55,432 bases of DNA from Verrucomicrobiales bacterium (GTDB lineage: Bacteria > Verrucomicrobiota > Verrucomicrobiia > Limisphaerales > CAIMTB01): positions 1-55,432 of the forward strand of contig JAEUHG010000288.1 of the NCBI GenBank assembly GCA_016795425.1. Reading direction: 5' to 3'. How positions within the stretch are numbered: position 1 is the stretch's first letter; the number at the start of each line of letters is the position of its first letter. The translations under genes were made by a program, and so were the position numbers. Shown here one piece after another: positions 35,754 through 43,277 of this stretch. The notes under the pieces were generated by a model. It ran no database searches. It saw only the letters and a list, made by a program, of their open reading frames with translations, and was not told the DNA's origin.

Positions 35754-38126
35754 TCAGGCTGCCTTGGCGTACAGGGCGGCCTCCAGTTCCCGAATGGCGG
35801 CGAGGTAGGCGGACCTGCCGCCAAAGGCGCCGACAATCTCCACCGGCGTCCCGAAGGCGGTCAGCGGATCCACCTTCAGAATCTCCATCGACTCGACGCT
35901 GGCGATCCCGGTGTCGGCGTACTTCTGCAGCAGGGCGTCTAGGACCTTGCGGGCTTTGTCCCCGTAGCGCCCAAAGACGTTCCGCTTCTTCACCTTTTCC
36001 GCCCGCTCCCTCCGGGTCAGCGGTGGCTGATCGAACGCGACGTGGCAGATGAGATCAAACGCGTCGAACTCTGCCCCCACCTGCTCCTCGAGTTCCGCCA
36101 GGAAGACCCCCTGGCCGGCCAGTTCGTCGATGATGGCCTGCTTGCGCTCGGCGTCGTTCCAGGAGGCGAGAAAGGCGTCAAGTGAGGAATAGCTCTTCCG
36201 CACCGCCTTGCGCGTGTAGTCCCGCAGCGATTCGGTGATAAGCTTGCCATGCTCGTCGAGGTATTGAACGCGTTCGGTGGCGACCCGGACCTCAACATCA
36301 TCCACAACGTATCGGGTCGAAACTGGCCAGGGGCCCGTTGAATCGTCGGGTGGAGGGCCGTCGACGTGGATTTCCACGCGAGTCCGGTCTTCGTCCTGGT
36401 CCCCAGGTTCGTCCGGGGGCACGACGGTTCCACCATCCTTCGGTTCGTAGACCTGAACCGGGTCGCCATCGAAGTCCGGGTCCGCGAAGAGCGCGGTGGC
36501 CCGTTTGAAATCCATAATGGTGAAATAGTACTTCTGATAGTCCTCGTTGATGCGAGTGCCCCGTCCAATGATCTGTTTGAACTCCGTCATCGATGCGATC
36601 CGCCGATCCAGGACGATGAGATGGCAGGTCTGGGCATCGACGCCGGTGCTCATAAGCCGCGAGGTGCAGGCAATGACCGGGTAGGTGGATTCCGGATCGA
36701 TGAAATTGTCCAGCTGAGCCTTGCCCTCGTCGTTGTCGCCAGTGATGCGCATCACGTACTTGGCGTTGGCAGCCGCCAAGTCGGGATTCGCGTTGACCAT
36801 TGCCTGCCGCATCCGCTCAGCGTGATCGATGTTTTCGCAAAAGATGATCGTCTTCGCGAAACGATTGGTGGACTTGAGAAACTCCGTCACCTTCGCGGCC
36901 ACGAGAGCCGTGCGTTTCTCAAGGACGAGGTTTCGGTCGAAATCATGCAGGTTATATTCACGGTCCTCGATGACTTGGCCGTACTTATCCAGCTGTCCTT
37001 CCTCGGGTCGCCAACCGTCGAGATCCCGGTCGAGGCCGATGCGAACCACTTTGTAGGGGGCGAGGAAGCCGTCGGAGATTCCCTGGCGAAGGGAGTAGGT
37101 GTAAATCGGGTCACCAAAATACTCGATGTTGGAAACATCGCGGGTCTCCTTGGGAGTGGCCGTGAGACCGATCTGCGTTGCCGACGTAAAGTAGTCGAGA
37201 ACCTTCCGCCACGCGGCGTCCTCGGCAGCGCTACCTCGGTGGCATTCGTCCACCACCACCAGGTCGAAGAAATCCGGCGAGAATTGCCGGTAAACGTTTT
37301 GCTCCTCCTCCGTCCCCGTCACCGCCTGATACAGGCACAAGTAGATCTCGAAGGCCTTGTCGACCGTCCGGTTGGTGATTTTGGTCATCGCCTGGCCGAA
37401 CGGCTTGAAATCGTTGGTCTTCGTCTGGTCGGCGAGAATGTTGCGGTCGACGAGGAAGAGGATCCGCTTCTTGCGGCCCGACTTCCACAGCCGCCAGATG
37501 ATCTGGAAGGCGGTGTAAGTCTTCCCGGTGCCAGTGGCCATCACCAACAGGATGCGGTTTTCACCGCGAGCGATGGCCTCGACGGTCCGATTGATCGCGA
37601 TCAGCTGGTAGTAGCGCGGGGACTTCTGCGAGCCGTCGTTGTAGTAATCCTGGGTGGCGACGGCTTCCTGCTCGGGGGTGTAACCCCTGGCTAGGCGATA
37701 CCGCGACCACAGCTTCTCGGGCGAGGGGAACTGATCGAGTGGAATCTCGCGCGTTACCGTGCCGCGGGTCTTGGTCCGGTCGTGCTCCAAGAATGCGTCG
37801 CCGTTGGAACTGTAGGCGAAGGGGATGTCGAGGATCTCGGCGTATTCCAACGCCTGCTGCATACCGGCGCCAACGGAATGATTGTTGTCCTTAGCCTCGA
37901 TGACGGCCAGCGGAAGGTTTGGCCGATATGACAGGATGTAGTCGGCTTTTTTGGCCTCGCCGCGCATCACCATTTTGCCGCGCACGATGACACGGCCCTT
38001 GGTGAAGAACGCTTCCTCCCGAATCTGGGTCATCAGGTTCCATTTGTCGCCATTCGGCCCGACGAGCGCGGGCGTGATGAACTTGGACCGGATATCAGCC
38101 TCGGTGAGCGACTTCTTGTTCATCAT
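35754..38126 (-). CDS. hsdR: Type I restriction endonuclease subunit HsdR
   Basis: The 790-residue protein starts MMNKKSLTEADIRSKFITPAL. The N-terminal PD-(D/E)xK nuclease is seen as ADYILSYRPNLPLAVIEAKDNN near residues 62-83, with IEAK as the motif. The superfamily 2 helicase follows: Walker A MATGTGKT near residue 197, DECH near residue 272, SAT-like TATPKET near residue 301, and motif VI QIIGRGTRINEDYQKY near residue 521. The C-terminal ~130 residues contain the EcoEI-type R C-terminal domain. It translocates DNA past an unmethylated site and cleaves it. It is the first gene of the RM operon; its promoter should lie in 38127-38526. Confidence 0.95.
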   Translation of the reverse strand: MMNKKSLTEADIRSKFITPALVGPNGDKWNLMTQIREEAFFTKGRVIVRGKMVMRGEAKKADYILSYRPNLPLAVIEAKDNNHSVGAGMQQALEYAEILDIPFAYSSNGDAFLEHDRTKTRGTVTREIPLDQFPSPEKLWSRYRLARGYTPEQEAVATQDYYNDGSQKSPRYYQLIAINRTVEAIARGENRILLVMATGTGKTYTAFQIIWRLWKSGRKKRILFLVDRNILADQTKTNDFKPFGQAMTKITNRTVDKAFEIYLCLYQAVTGTEEEQNVYRQFSPDFFDLVVVDECHRGSAAEDAAWRKVLDYFTSATQIGLTATPKETRDVSNIEYFGDPIYTYSLRQGISDGFLAPYKVVRIGLDRDLDGWRPEEGQLDKYGQVIEDREYNLHDFDRNLVLEKRTALVAAKVTEFLKSTNRFAKTIIFCENIDHAERMRQAMVNANPDLAAANAKYVMRITGDNDEGKAQLDNFIDPESTYPVIACTSRLMSTGVDAQTCHLIVLDRRIASMTEFKQIIGRGTRINEDYQKYYFTIMDFKRATALFADPDFDGDPVQVYEPKDGGTVVPPDEPGDQDEDRTRVEIHVDGPPPDDSTGPWPVSTRYVVDDVEVRVATERVQYLDEHGKLITESLRDYTRKAVRKSYSSLDAFLASWNDAERKQAIIDELAGQGVFLAELEEQVGAEFDAFDLICHVAFDQPPLTRRERAEKVKKRNVFGRYGDKARKVLDALLQKYADTGIASVESMEILKVDPLTAFGTPVEIVGAFGGRSAYLAAIRELEAALYAKAA

Positions 38127-38526
38127 GCCAATCGCAGGAGGTCAGACCAGATCGCAACTATCAGGAGACGAAGAAGAGCCTGTTGCGTACCCGCGTGGCG
38201 GGGAACGCGATGTGGCCAAAGCCGGTGTGCTAGTTGCCTGTCACGAACGACTTCCATCAGGCTGCGCCGTGCTAGGTCGATGGGACGGCGGGTGCTCCAG
38301 AATTGCACACCTCCACCGGAGGCGACAACCTACAATCACCACAAGAACTGAGGCCGGTGCCCTCAGCCGGCTGTGCTTCGGGTTCAACGTGACGCAGAAC
38401 CTAGAATGCCGCGCGGACGCTCCCGTCCTCCAGGTCCTGGCCTCAGCCTGGGACCTCGCTAGCGTCATCACCCTCGCCAACGAACTCCGGGCGGCGCTTG
38501 TTGAGAAGGGGTTGGTGAAGGGCGGG
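38127..38526. promoter_or_regulatory. Upstream region of the RM operon, includes a phage-gene relic
   Basis: Apart from the partial C-terminal relic on the plus strand at its right end (see next entry), this stretch has no supported gene. It must hold the promoter of the minus-strand hsdR operon; I could not assign convincing -35/-10 boxes by eye. Confidence 0.5.
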
Positions 38527-38532
38527 GCATAA
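38447..38532 (+). pseudogene. C-terminal relic of a phage-like gene (copy 1)
   Basis: In the plus-strand frame ending with TAA at 38530-38532, residues read LASVITLANELRAALVEKG followed by LVKGGA. This matches the end of the fragment at 42621-43130 almost residue for residue (pattern LAxVITLANELxAAxxEKGxxKGG). The frame continues further upstream without motif or start. The stop codon falls inside the attC site's R'' box, so the cassette array abuts the relic. Confidence 0.5.
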
Positions 38533-38655
38533 CGTTCGAGCTAAGCGGGCGGCGACGGCAGGACGCCAAGCCCGGGCTCGCGAAAATGTACCGCGTACCG
38601 CCAGACCGAGCCTGGTGGCCTGCCGTTGGCGCTCCGCTTGAGCGAGGGGTTAGGC
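38527..38655 (-). other. attC recombination site 1 (integron cassette)
   Basis: Read on the minus strand, it starts with GCCTAAC (38649-38655) and ends with GTTATGC (38527-38533), with imperfectly self-complementary arms between. It is 129 bp long. The stop codon TAA of the upstream cassette gene (38650-38652) lies within the R'' box, as often occurs in gene cassettes. Confidence 0.75.
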
Positions 38656-39417
38656 ATCGCTTGTGGCCATGCGAGCTGCGAGTTCCTGTAGAGCTGCCAT
38701 GACACGGCCGCGGTTGCCTGAGGCGCGGTTGATGAACATCGGGCTTGGGTGCGGTATGGTCATGACTTCGACATCCGGTCGGCTGCACTGAACGACGCCT
38801 TGCGCGTGCAGTGCTTTCTGGCCCACGAACACGACGATTCGGAGCCGGTGGAGGATTGCCAGTAGTGCCTTGAGCCATTCATCGGCTTCACGCACGTCTT
38901 CGCGCTTTGCCGGTCTGATCTTCGTTCCTGATCCGATGTACCAAGGCACCGCATTCCAGGTGATGGTGCGGCGGCGATCAATTCCCGCCTCGGCGTTGAA
39001 TTGGAAGAAGTTCTTGGCTGTCTCGTCGGGGTTGTTCCGCGACACGAATCCACTGGCCAAGGCCTTCGGTCCAGGAGCCTCCAGAAGAAAGAGGACTTCC
39101 GCATCACTACCGCCGTCCAAGGGGTCAAAGTCGGGGATCTCGTAGCTTGGCCCCTTCGCCTGCCGCATCCTTTCGACGAGGCGAGCCAAGGCTTCCACGT
39201 GAGGCTGCGAGAGCAGGGCAGTTCGTGCTGCGCGCTCGAGTTGGCTGGCGAGTGTCTTCGGTCCGTCCACGGGGGTGCTTTGCGATTCCTGACGCCAGAA
39301 CTGAGCGACGCGGGCGGCTGTGCGCGTCCGCATTGGCCAGTGAGGCGCCCCGCCCGCGGTCGCTCCAGTGACCTGATTCGGCGTTCTGGTCATGTCAGTA
39401 CTTCCGCGGCTCTTCAT
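38650..39417 (-). CDS. Uracil-DNA glycosylase superfamily protein on an integron cassette
   Basis: The 255-residue protein (possible shorter start at 39393) carries uracil-DNA-glycosylase-superfamily motifs. LFLLEAPGP near residue 110 is motif A-like. FFQFNAEAG and ITWNAVPW near residue 152 follow, then VVFVGQKALHAQGVVQ, and the motif B-like IPHPSPMFINRAS near residue 222. The family removes uracil or alkylated bases from DNA; several members act on phage DNA modifications, but substrate specificity cannot be read here. The N-terminal 60 residues are unassigned. The gene is adjacent to the preceding ORF and its stop is inside the attC site. Confidence 0.78.
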   Translation of the reverse strand: MKSRGSTDMTRTPNQVTGATAGGAPHWPMRTRTAARVAQFWRQESQSTPVDGPKTLASQLERAARTALLSQPHVEALARLVERMRQAKGPSYEIPDFDPLDGGSDAEVLFLLEAPGPKALASGFVSRNNPDETAKNFFQFNAEAGIDRRRTITWNAVPWYIGSGTKIRPAKREDVREADEWLKALLAILHRLRIVVFVGQKALHAQGVVQCSRPDVEVMTIPHPSPMFINRASGNRGRVMAALQELAARMATSDA

Positions 39418-39891
39418 TCATTTGAATACCCTTCGCGCAAGGAGCATCAGCGCCGTAGCCTGACGCAAGACGAGATCCGCCTTCAGCTCACGCGTGGGAA
39501 GCCCCAAAAGATCCTGAATGCCCGCGTAGCGTAGTTTATGATCTCGATAGTGATCGCTGAGCGCTTGCAACTCTTCGCGTAGGTTCTTCTTCATCGGTTT
39601 CAGCTTGTAAGCGGAATGCAACGCATCTGCTCCTCGGACCAAATCGTGGCCCAGCTTGCGTAGCTGCGGACGGAAAGTGTCGTAGTCGCGCGCCAAGAGA
39701 AGGCCCTTCTGCATAACCTCGAAGCCCTGGGCCAAGAGGTGTAGGACAACATCATGAAAGCCACTTTTCTGCCGAAGGAGTATCGAAGCACCGACAAAGT
39801 GTGCACCTTTCTGAAACATCGCGGCGGCAAGCGCCTTTTTGCCAAAAGGTGCAAGCTTTTTCGGGCTGAGCTTGACGTTTACTATAGGCAT
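39418..39891 (-). CDS. Helical hypothetical protein on the cassette array (possibly HEPN-like)
   Basis: The 157-residue product ends exactly where the glycosylase gene begins, so they may share one cassette. It is alpha-helical, basic and contains HFVGASILLRQKSGFHDVVLH, EVMQKGLLLARDYDTFRPQLR, KLGHDLVRGADALHSAYKLK and a C-terminal LRQATALMLLARR helix. The spacing of E, K, HDL and an R-x5-H pair is reminiscent of HEPN proteins, but I do not claim the family with confidence. No attC lies between it and its neighbour 113 bp upstream, unlike elsewhere in the array. Confidence 0.55.
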   Translation of the reverse strand: MPIVNVKLSPKKLAPFGKKALAAAMFQKGAHFVGASILLRQKSGFHDVVLHLLAQGFEVMQKGLLLARDYDTFRPQLRKLGHDLVRGADALHSAYKLKPMKKNLREELQALSDHYRDHKLRYAGIQDLLGLPTRELKADLVLRQATALMLLARRVFK

Positions 39892-40004
39892 CTTTCGTTG
39901 AACAAAATTATGCGACGCCTGGAAAGAAAGCCAACCTCCTCAGGCGCCACAGCGCCCGCTGTTCGCATGAGCGACTGGTCGGGCAAGTCTTTTCGCAGAA
40001 CCTG

Positions 40005-40595
40005 TCAGTACTTGTTCCGAAGCAATTTGCAACTGCACACTCCAGCGATAACTTTGAGCTGACGCAACGCTATGGGAGGATCTTCAGAGTGCGCTATGCG
40101 GTGGCAGTTGGGACATAGGCAGACTAAGTCCGTGAAGCGCGTCTCTCTCACTCCAAACTCTAAGGGTTTCAGATGGTGGCAATCGATGATATACCTATTG
40201 CCGCTCTTGCATTTAAACCCGCACGCCTGACACGTGTAGTCGTTGAATCTTTTGCACTCTCGCGCCAATGGTGCGTTACGCTTCTTGAGGAAATGCTGTC
40301 TCTCTTCCCGCAAGCCCTCCTCAGCTCCTGCCTCAGAAATCGGACGCTGCCGGTGCTGCGAAGTCCTCTTCTCTGGAGCGTATTTATACGCCTTGCTATG
40401 GCTGAGGCGGCAACTGTCGTTCCGCTGCAGGTGCTCAAAGTGTCCAACAGTGCGGCCTCCGGCTTTGTGCACTTTGACTGGGCTCTTGCATTCAAGGCAT
40501 AGGAATACCGGTCCGCGGCCTGCCTTTCTGATGTGTAAGGCTTGCGCTACATCAATTTCAAAACCCTTGTATAAGCAATTCTTCGAGGTCGCCAT
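40005..40595 (-). CDS. HNH endonuclease with N-terminal zinc-binding region (cassette)
   Basis: The 196-residue protein has an N-terminal zinc-finger-like region FLCLECKSPVKVHKAGG and GHFEHLQRN, reminiscent of CoiA-like proteins, then an HNH domain near residues 119-168. The HNH motifs are CQACGFK, IDCHHLKPLE and DLVCLCPNCHRIAHS, with the two CxxC zinc pairs and the catalytic HH. It should bind zinc and nick or cut DNA. It is more AT-rich than the chromosome. It starts 18 bp from attC site 2, consistent with a cassette gene that reads toward lower coordinates. Confidence 0.8.
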   Translation of the reverse strand: MATSKNCLYKGFEIDVAQALHIRKAGRGPVFLCLECKSPVKVHKAGGRTVGHFEHLQRNDSCRLSHSKAYKYAPEKRTSQHRQRPISEAGAEEGLREERQHFLKKRNAPLARECKRFNDYTCQACGFKCKSGNRYIIDCHHLKPLEFGVRETRFTDLVCLCPNCHRIAHSEDPPIALRQLKVIAGVCSCKLLRNKY

Positions 40596-40613
40596 AAGCT
40601 CTTGATAAAGCGC

Positions 40614-40691
40614 GCCCGACGATTGAGCTCACCCGAGGCCGGAAGCCGCCGAAGGCGGCTGTAGGACTTCGGGTGCAGCGAAGGGTTAGGC
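40614..40691 (-). other. attC recombination site 2 (integron cassette)
   Basis: On the minus strand the site runs from R'' GCCTAAC (40685-40691) to R' GTCGGGC (40614-40620). L'' CTTCGCTGCACCCGAAG pairs with L' CTCGGGTGAGCTC with one extra base in L''. A central CCGCC-TTCG-GGCGG hairpin is present. Size 78 bp, standard for attC. Confidence 0.85.
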
Positions 40692-40692
40692 C

Positions 40693-41484
40693 TCACTTGT
40701 AAAACTGCGCGATGACTTTCGCCTCTATGAACCTGACTGTCGCTTCAATAACGTTCGCCATACGAAGGAGAAAGGTCTTTGACACCTGAATTTCGTCGCC
40801 GACGATATGAAAGTCCTGCTGCGCCTTGAGCTTCTGGATAGGTCGGACTAAGCCAGTCTTGTGCGCGACTACGTTGCGGAGGAAATAGTACTTCTCCAGT
40901 TTCGCCGCACGTGTCGCCGAGATCTCGATGCCCAACCGCTTCTTGTAGTACTCGATGACATCCTTGAGCTTCAGATGTCCAATTGCTTCAAGCTGACGCT
41001 CAATCAAGAAGTCCAAGATGGAGTCGCGGTGTTCAACCGCATCTTTAACCTGAACCTGCTCCGAAGACTTGAGAAGTTCGGGACGCTCACGATACAACTG
41101 CTCAAAGAGGGTGACGTTGTACGTCTCGAACGAGGCCCAGAGTGAGACTGCAAGGCTTGCGTAGTGTAAGTAGCGGAGATCGTCATGGCGCTTCCGATGT
41201 GACTCCAAGGCTCGCTTCACCAAGTGCGCTGAGCGTGGGTCAAGCTCCATACTGATTTTCTCGCCCTCGCCCTTGGTGGACTTGACGGTTGGCTCGTACT
41301 TCTTCGGCTTCCGGCCGCGGATGCCTTTCACTTCCGCGAACTTGGCGAGCAGGGGATCGATCTTCTCCTGCAACTCGCGGTCGATCCCGACTGTGCCTAG
41401 ATCAACGAGACTCTTGGTTCGCCACAGCAGATTGGAAAACTGCGCGTAGGCCTTAGTCTTGCTCTGGAACTTTGGGCGGGCCAT
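40693..41484 (-). CDS. HEPN-like protein with RNxxxH motif (cassette)
   Basis: The 263-residue protein has a basic N-terminus, a linker (RGRKPKKYEPTVK), and a helical C-terminal domain. Near residue 210, YYFLRNVVAHKTG contains the R-N-x3-H motif that forms the RNase active site of HEPN toxins. The surrounding helices (LWASFETYNVTLFEQLYRE; LKDVIEYYKKRLGIEIS) fit the HEPN bundle. The family is called by motif and helix pattern, not by search. HEPN RNases often work in abortive-infection or toxin-antitoxin systems; no clear antitoxin is adjacent. The stop lies 2 bases from attC site 2. Confidence 0.65.
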   Translation of the reverse strand: MARPKFQSKTKAYAQFSNLLWRTKSLVDLGTVGIDRELQEKIDPLLAKFAEVKGIRGRKPKKYEPTVKSTKGEGEKISMELDPRSAHLVKRALESHRKRHDDLRYLHYASLAVSLWASFETYNVTLFEQLYRERPELLKSSEQVQVKDAVEHRDSILDFLIERQLEAIGHLKLKDVIEYYKKRLGIEISATRAAKLEKYYFLRNVVAHKTGLVRPIQKLKAQQDFHIVGDEIQVSKTFLLRMANVIEATVRFIEAKVIAQFYK

Positions 41485-41504
41485 GCTGGTTTGCGGGTGG
41501 TGAG

Positions 41505-41597
41505 GCCTAACGACCCAAGCTCAGCGACCCGGCCGACAGGGCGCGTGGATTGCAACCAGGACGCGATGGCCGGGTTCGCCGCAGCGCATTGTTAGGC
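41505..41597 (-). other. attC recombination site 3 (integron cassette)
   Basis: On the minus strand R'' GCCTAAC (41591-41597) and R' GTTAGGC (41505-41511) are perfect consensus. The arms CGGCGAACCCGGCC and GGCCGGGTCGCTG pair with one extra base in the L'' strand. The site is 93 bp and is the most canonical of the three. Confidence 0.9.
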
Positions 41598-41598
41598 A

Positions 41599-42351
41599 TT
41601 ATGTCAGATATGCTCTCCATTTTCCTTTCTTGTCGAAGAGATTAAAGCTGTCTTTACAATTGAATACCGCGTAACCAATCCACTCCCCCTTCAAATCAAA
41701 CCAATTGAAACCTCTGCTGTCGTTGGACACGAAGTAGCCAACCCACTTGCCTTTGCCGTTGAAGAACAGCATGACTCTCTCGTTTGTTTTGACCTTCACA
41801 GCAACTCCAATGAACCCGGCATCCACGTCGAACACGTAAAACCCAGTCCACCGAGACTTAGTTGGGTCAAGCGAGGGCGTGAAATCCGGGTTGATGCTCG
41901 GGGTGAAGTTGGGGTTGATGCTTGGCGTGAACTGAGGATTGAGGCTTGGAGTGAAATCTGGGTTGATGCTCGGAGTGAAGTCTGGATTCAGGCTTGGCGT
42001 GAAAGCCGGATTGATACTTGGTGTAAAGTCCGGATTGATGCTCGGCGTGAACTTTGGGTTCACCGAGGGCGTCAGATTGGGATTTCGGTCTCTGGGAATA
42101 GTGAGGTCTGCTGCGCCAGCATCAGCCGAGTGTCGAGGTGCCTCGGTCGCCACGGCAATCGTAAAGCGGGTGAGCCACTGCTCAAGAGCTGTTCTCTCCT
42201 TCGAGGACAGCTTGGAAACTCCCGTCTTCTCCTGCTCGTCCTTCGACATTACTTTGTCGAGAGAGATGACAAGGCTCGGAGAATCCGCAGCCGACGCGAT
42301 GAAGCACAGTGCGCACGTAACAATGACTGCTGACCGTGAGAGCATTGTCAT
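41599..42351 (-). CDS. Exported protein with nine tandem octapeptide repeats (cassette)
   Basis: The 250-residue protein (alternate ATG at 42345) has a signal peptide (SRSAVIVTCALCFIASAADS). Residues 94-165 are nine tandem eight-residue units of the pattern TPS(I/L/V)NPxF. The C-terminal ~85 residues contain repeated phrases WxGFYVFD, GKGKWVGYFV, LKGEWIGYAV and KKGKWRAYL, reminiscent of short aromatic beta-strand repeats. No enzyme motif is visible. The stop TAA is in the attC site. It is the first cassette in transcription order. An exported repetitive protein is unusual among the cytoplasmic defence genes around it; a surface or envelope role is possible but unproven. Confidence 0.75.
   Translation of the reverse strand: MTMLSRSAVIVTCALCFIASAADSPSLVISLDKVMSKDEQEKTGVSKLSSKERTALEQWLTRFTIAVATEAPRHSADAGAADLTIPRDRNPNLTPSVNPKFTPSINPDFTPSINPAFTPSLNPDFTPSINPDFTPSLNPQFTPSINPNFTPSINPDFTPSLDPTKSRWTGFYVFDVDAGFIGVAVKVKTNERVMLFFNGKGKWVGYFVSNDSRGFNWFDLKGEWIGYAVFNCKDSFNLFDKKGKWRAYLT
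41857..42072 (-). repeat. Nine tandem 24-bp units encoding the octapeptide repeat
   Basis: 216 bp of in-frame 24-bp units within the exported cassette protein. Units differ at wobble and at the I/L/V and D/A/Q/N/K positions, so they are old enough to have diverged but still fully in register. Confidence 0.9.
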
Positions 42352-42620
42352 AGGACGGTAATGATGATCCTAACACTGTTTAGGCGGCCTAAACGCCGCC
42401 CAATCCGGAGATGGCAGCGGAAATGGAGTTTCTGTCGGAATAGGTGTGAATGGGCGGCGACACGTCCGACGGCCATGTCGGGGTTCTACTTGCCCACTCC
42501 TGTTTGCCAAAGGAAGCATACCGAGTCCCTAGCGGTCTTAGAGGCCGAAGTGAAGGTAATTCAACAAGTTCCGCCCGGCGCCTTCAACGTGGGAAGCGCT
42601 CCGGTGAGGGAGGCACTTGA

Positions 42621-43130
42621 ACCTCCCCCCTTCAGGCTTCGACCTTCGTCGCCCTGTTCCAGCAAAACTGGGTCATCGCGACCGAGGAACTCTTCCGCCG
42701 CGCCCCAACCTACCAGAACGGCAACCCGAACACCCTGAACGGCCCGTCAACCACGGGGGAGCATTGGGACTTCTGGCGCGACCAGAACCGGGCGGAGTTC
42801 GTTTGCACCGTAGCGGGCATGCCGGGGACCTGGCGGCAGACGGCGCCGGTCACCGTCACTGCCGATCCAGCGAGCGGGACGATCCCGGGCGGGTACTTGA
42901 TCCTGAACACCACTGACGGAGGCCTGAAGCGCCACACCGGCACCATGTCGTGGGAAGTTCAAGTCGGCGCCAGAACGTCCTCGAAGATCGGCTTCTACGG
43001 CGCGGCGCCCACCGCCGAACGCGCCAACGCCGTTCAGGCCGCAGCCACCAACCTCGCCCGTGTCATCACCCTCGCCAACGAGCTGTGGGCAGCGTTTATA
43101 GAAAAGGGATTCCGGAAAGGCGGGGAATGA
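42621..43130 (+). pseudogene. Partial phage-like structural gene (copy 2 of the C-terminal motif)
   Basis: The plus-strand frame is open from just after a stop at 42618-42620 to TGA at 43128-43130, 169 residues, but has no good start near its left end. It reads QNWVIATEELFRRAPTYQN, GEHWDFWRDQNRAEFVCTVAG and TIPGGYLILNTTDGG, and ends LARVITLANELWAAFIEKG-FRKGGE. The composition and glycine/asparagine-rich motifs resemble phage tail or baseplate proteins, but I cannot name a family. It is opposite in strand to its neighbours and probably truncated. Its last 25 residues match the relic at 38447-38532. Confidence 0.55.
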
Positions 43131-43277
43131 CGAATACAACCGACAGACTCCAATGCGCGTGTAGAATCGCACAAGGTCCTGCTGAACTCATGCCCACATC
43201 TGAACGAAGGCCAGGGTCGAAGGTCCGTCCTATCAACTGCCCTGAGGAACCCCATTTCACTATTCCAGTCACGGTTC

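Noticed and set aside
41857..42072. Considered the 24-bp repeats as a CRISPR array
   Set aside because: Units are contiguous, in frame, without spacers, and encode a peptide repeat.
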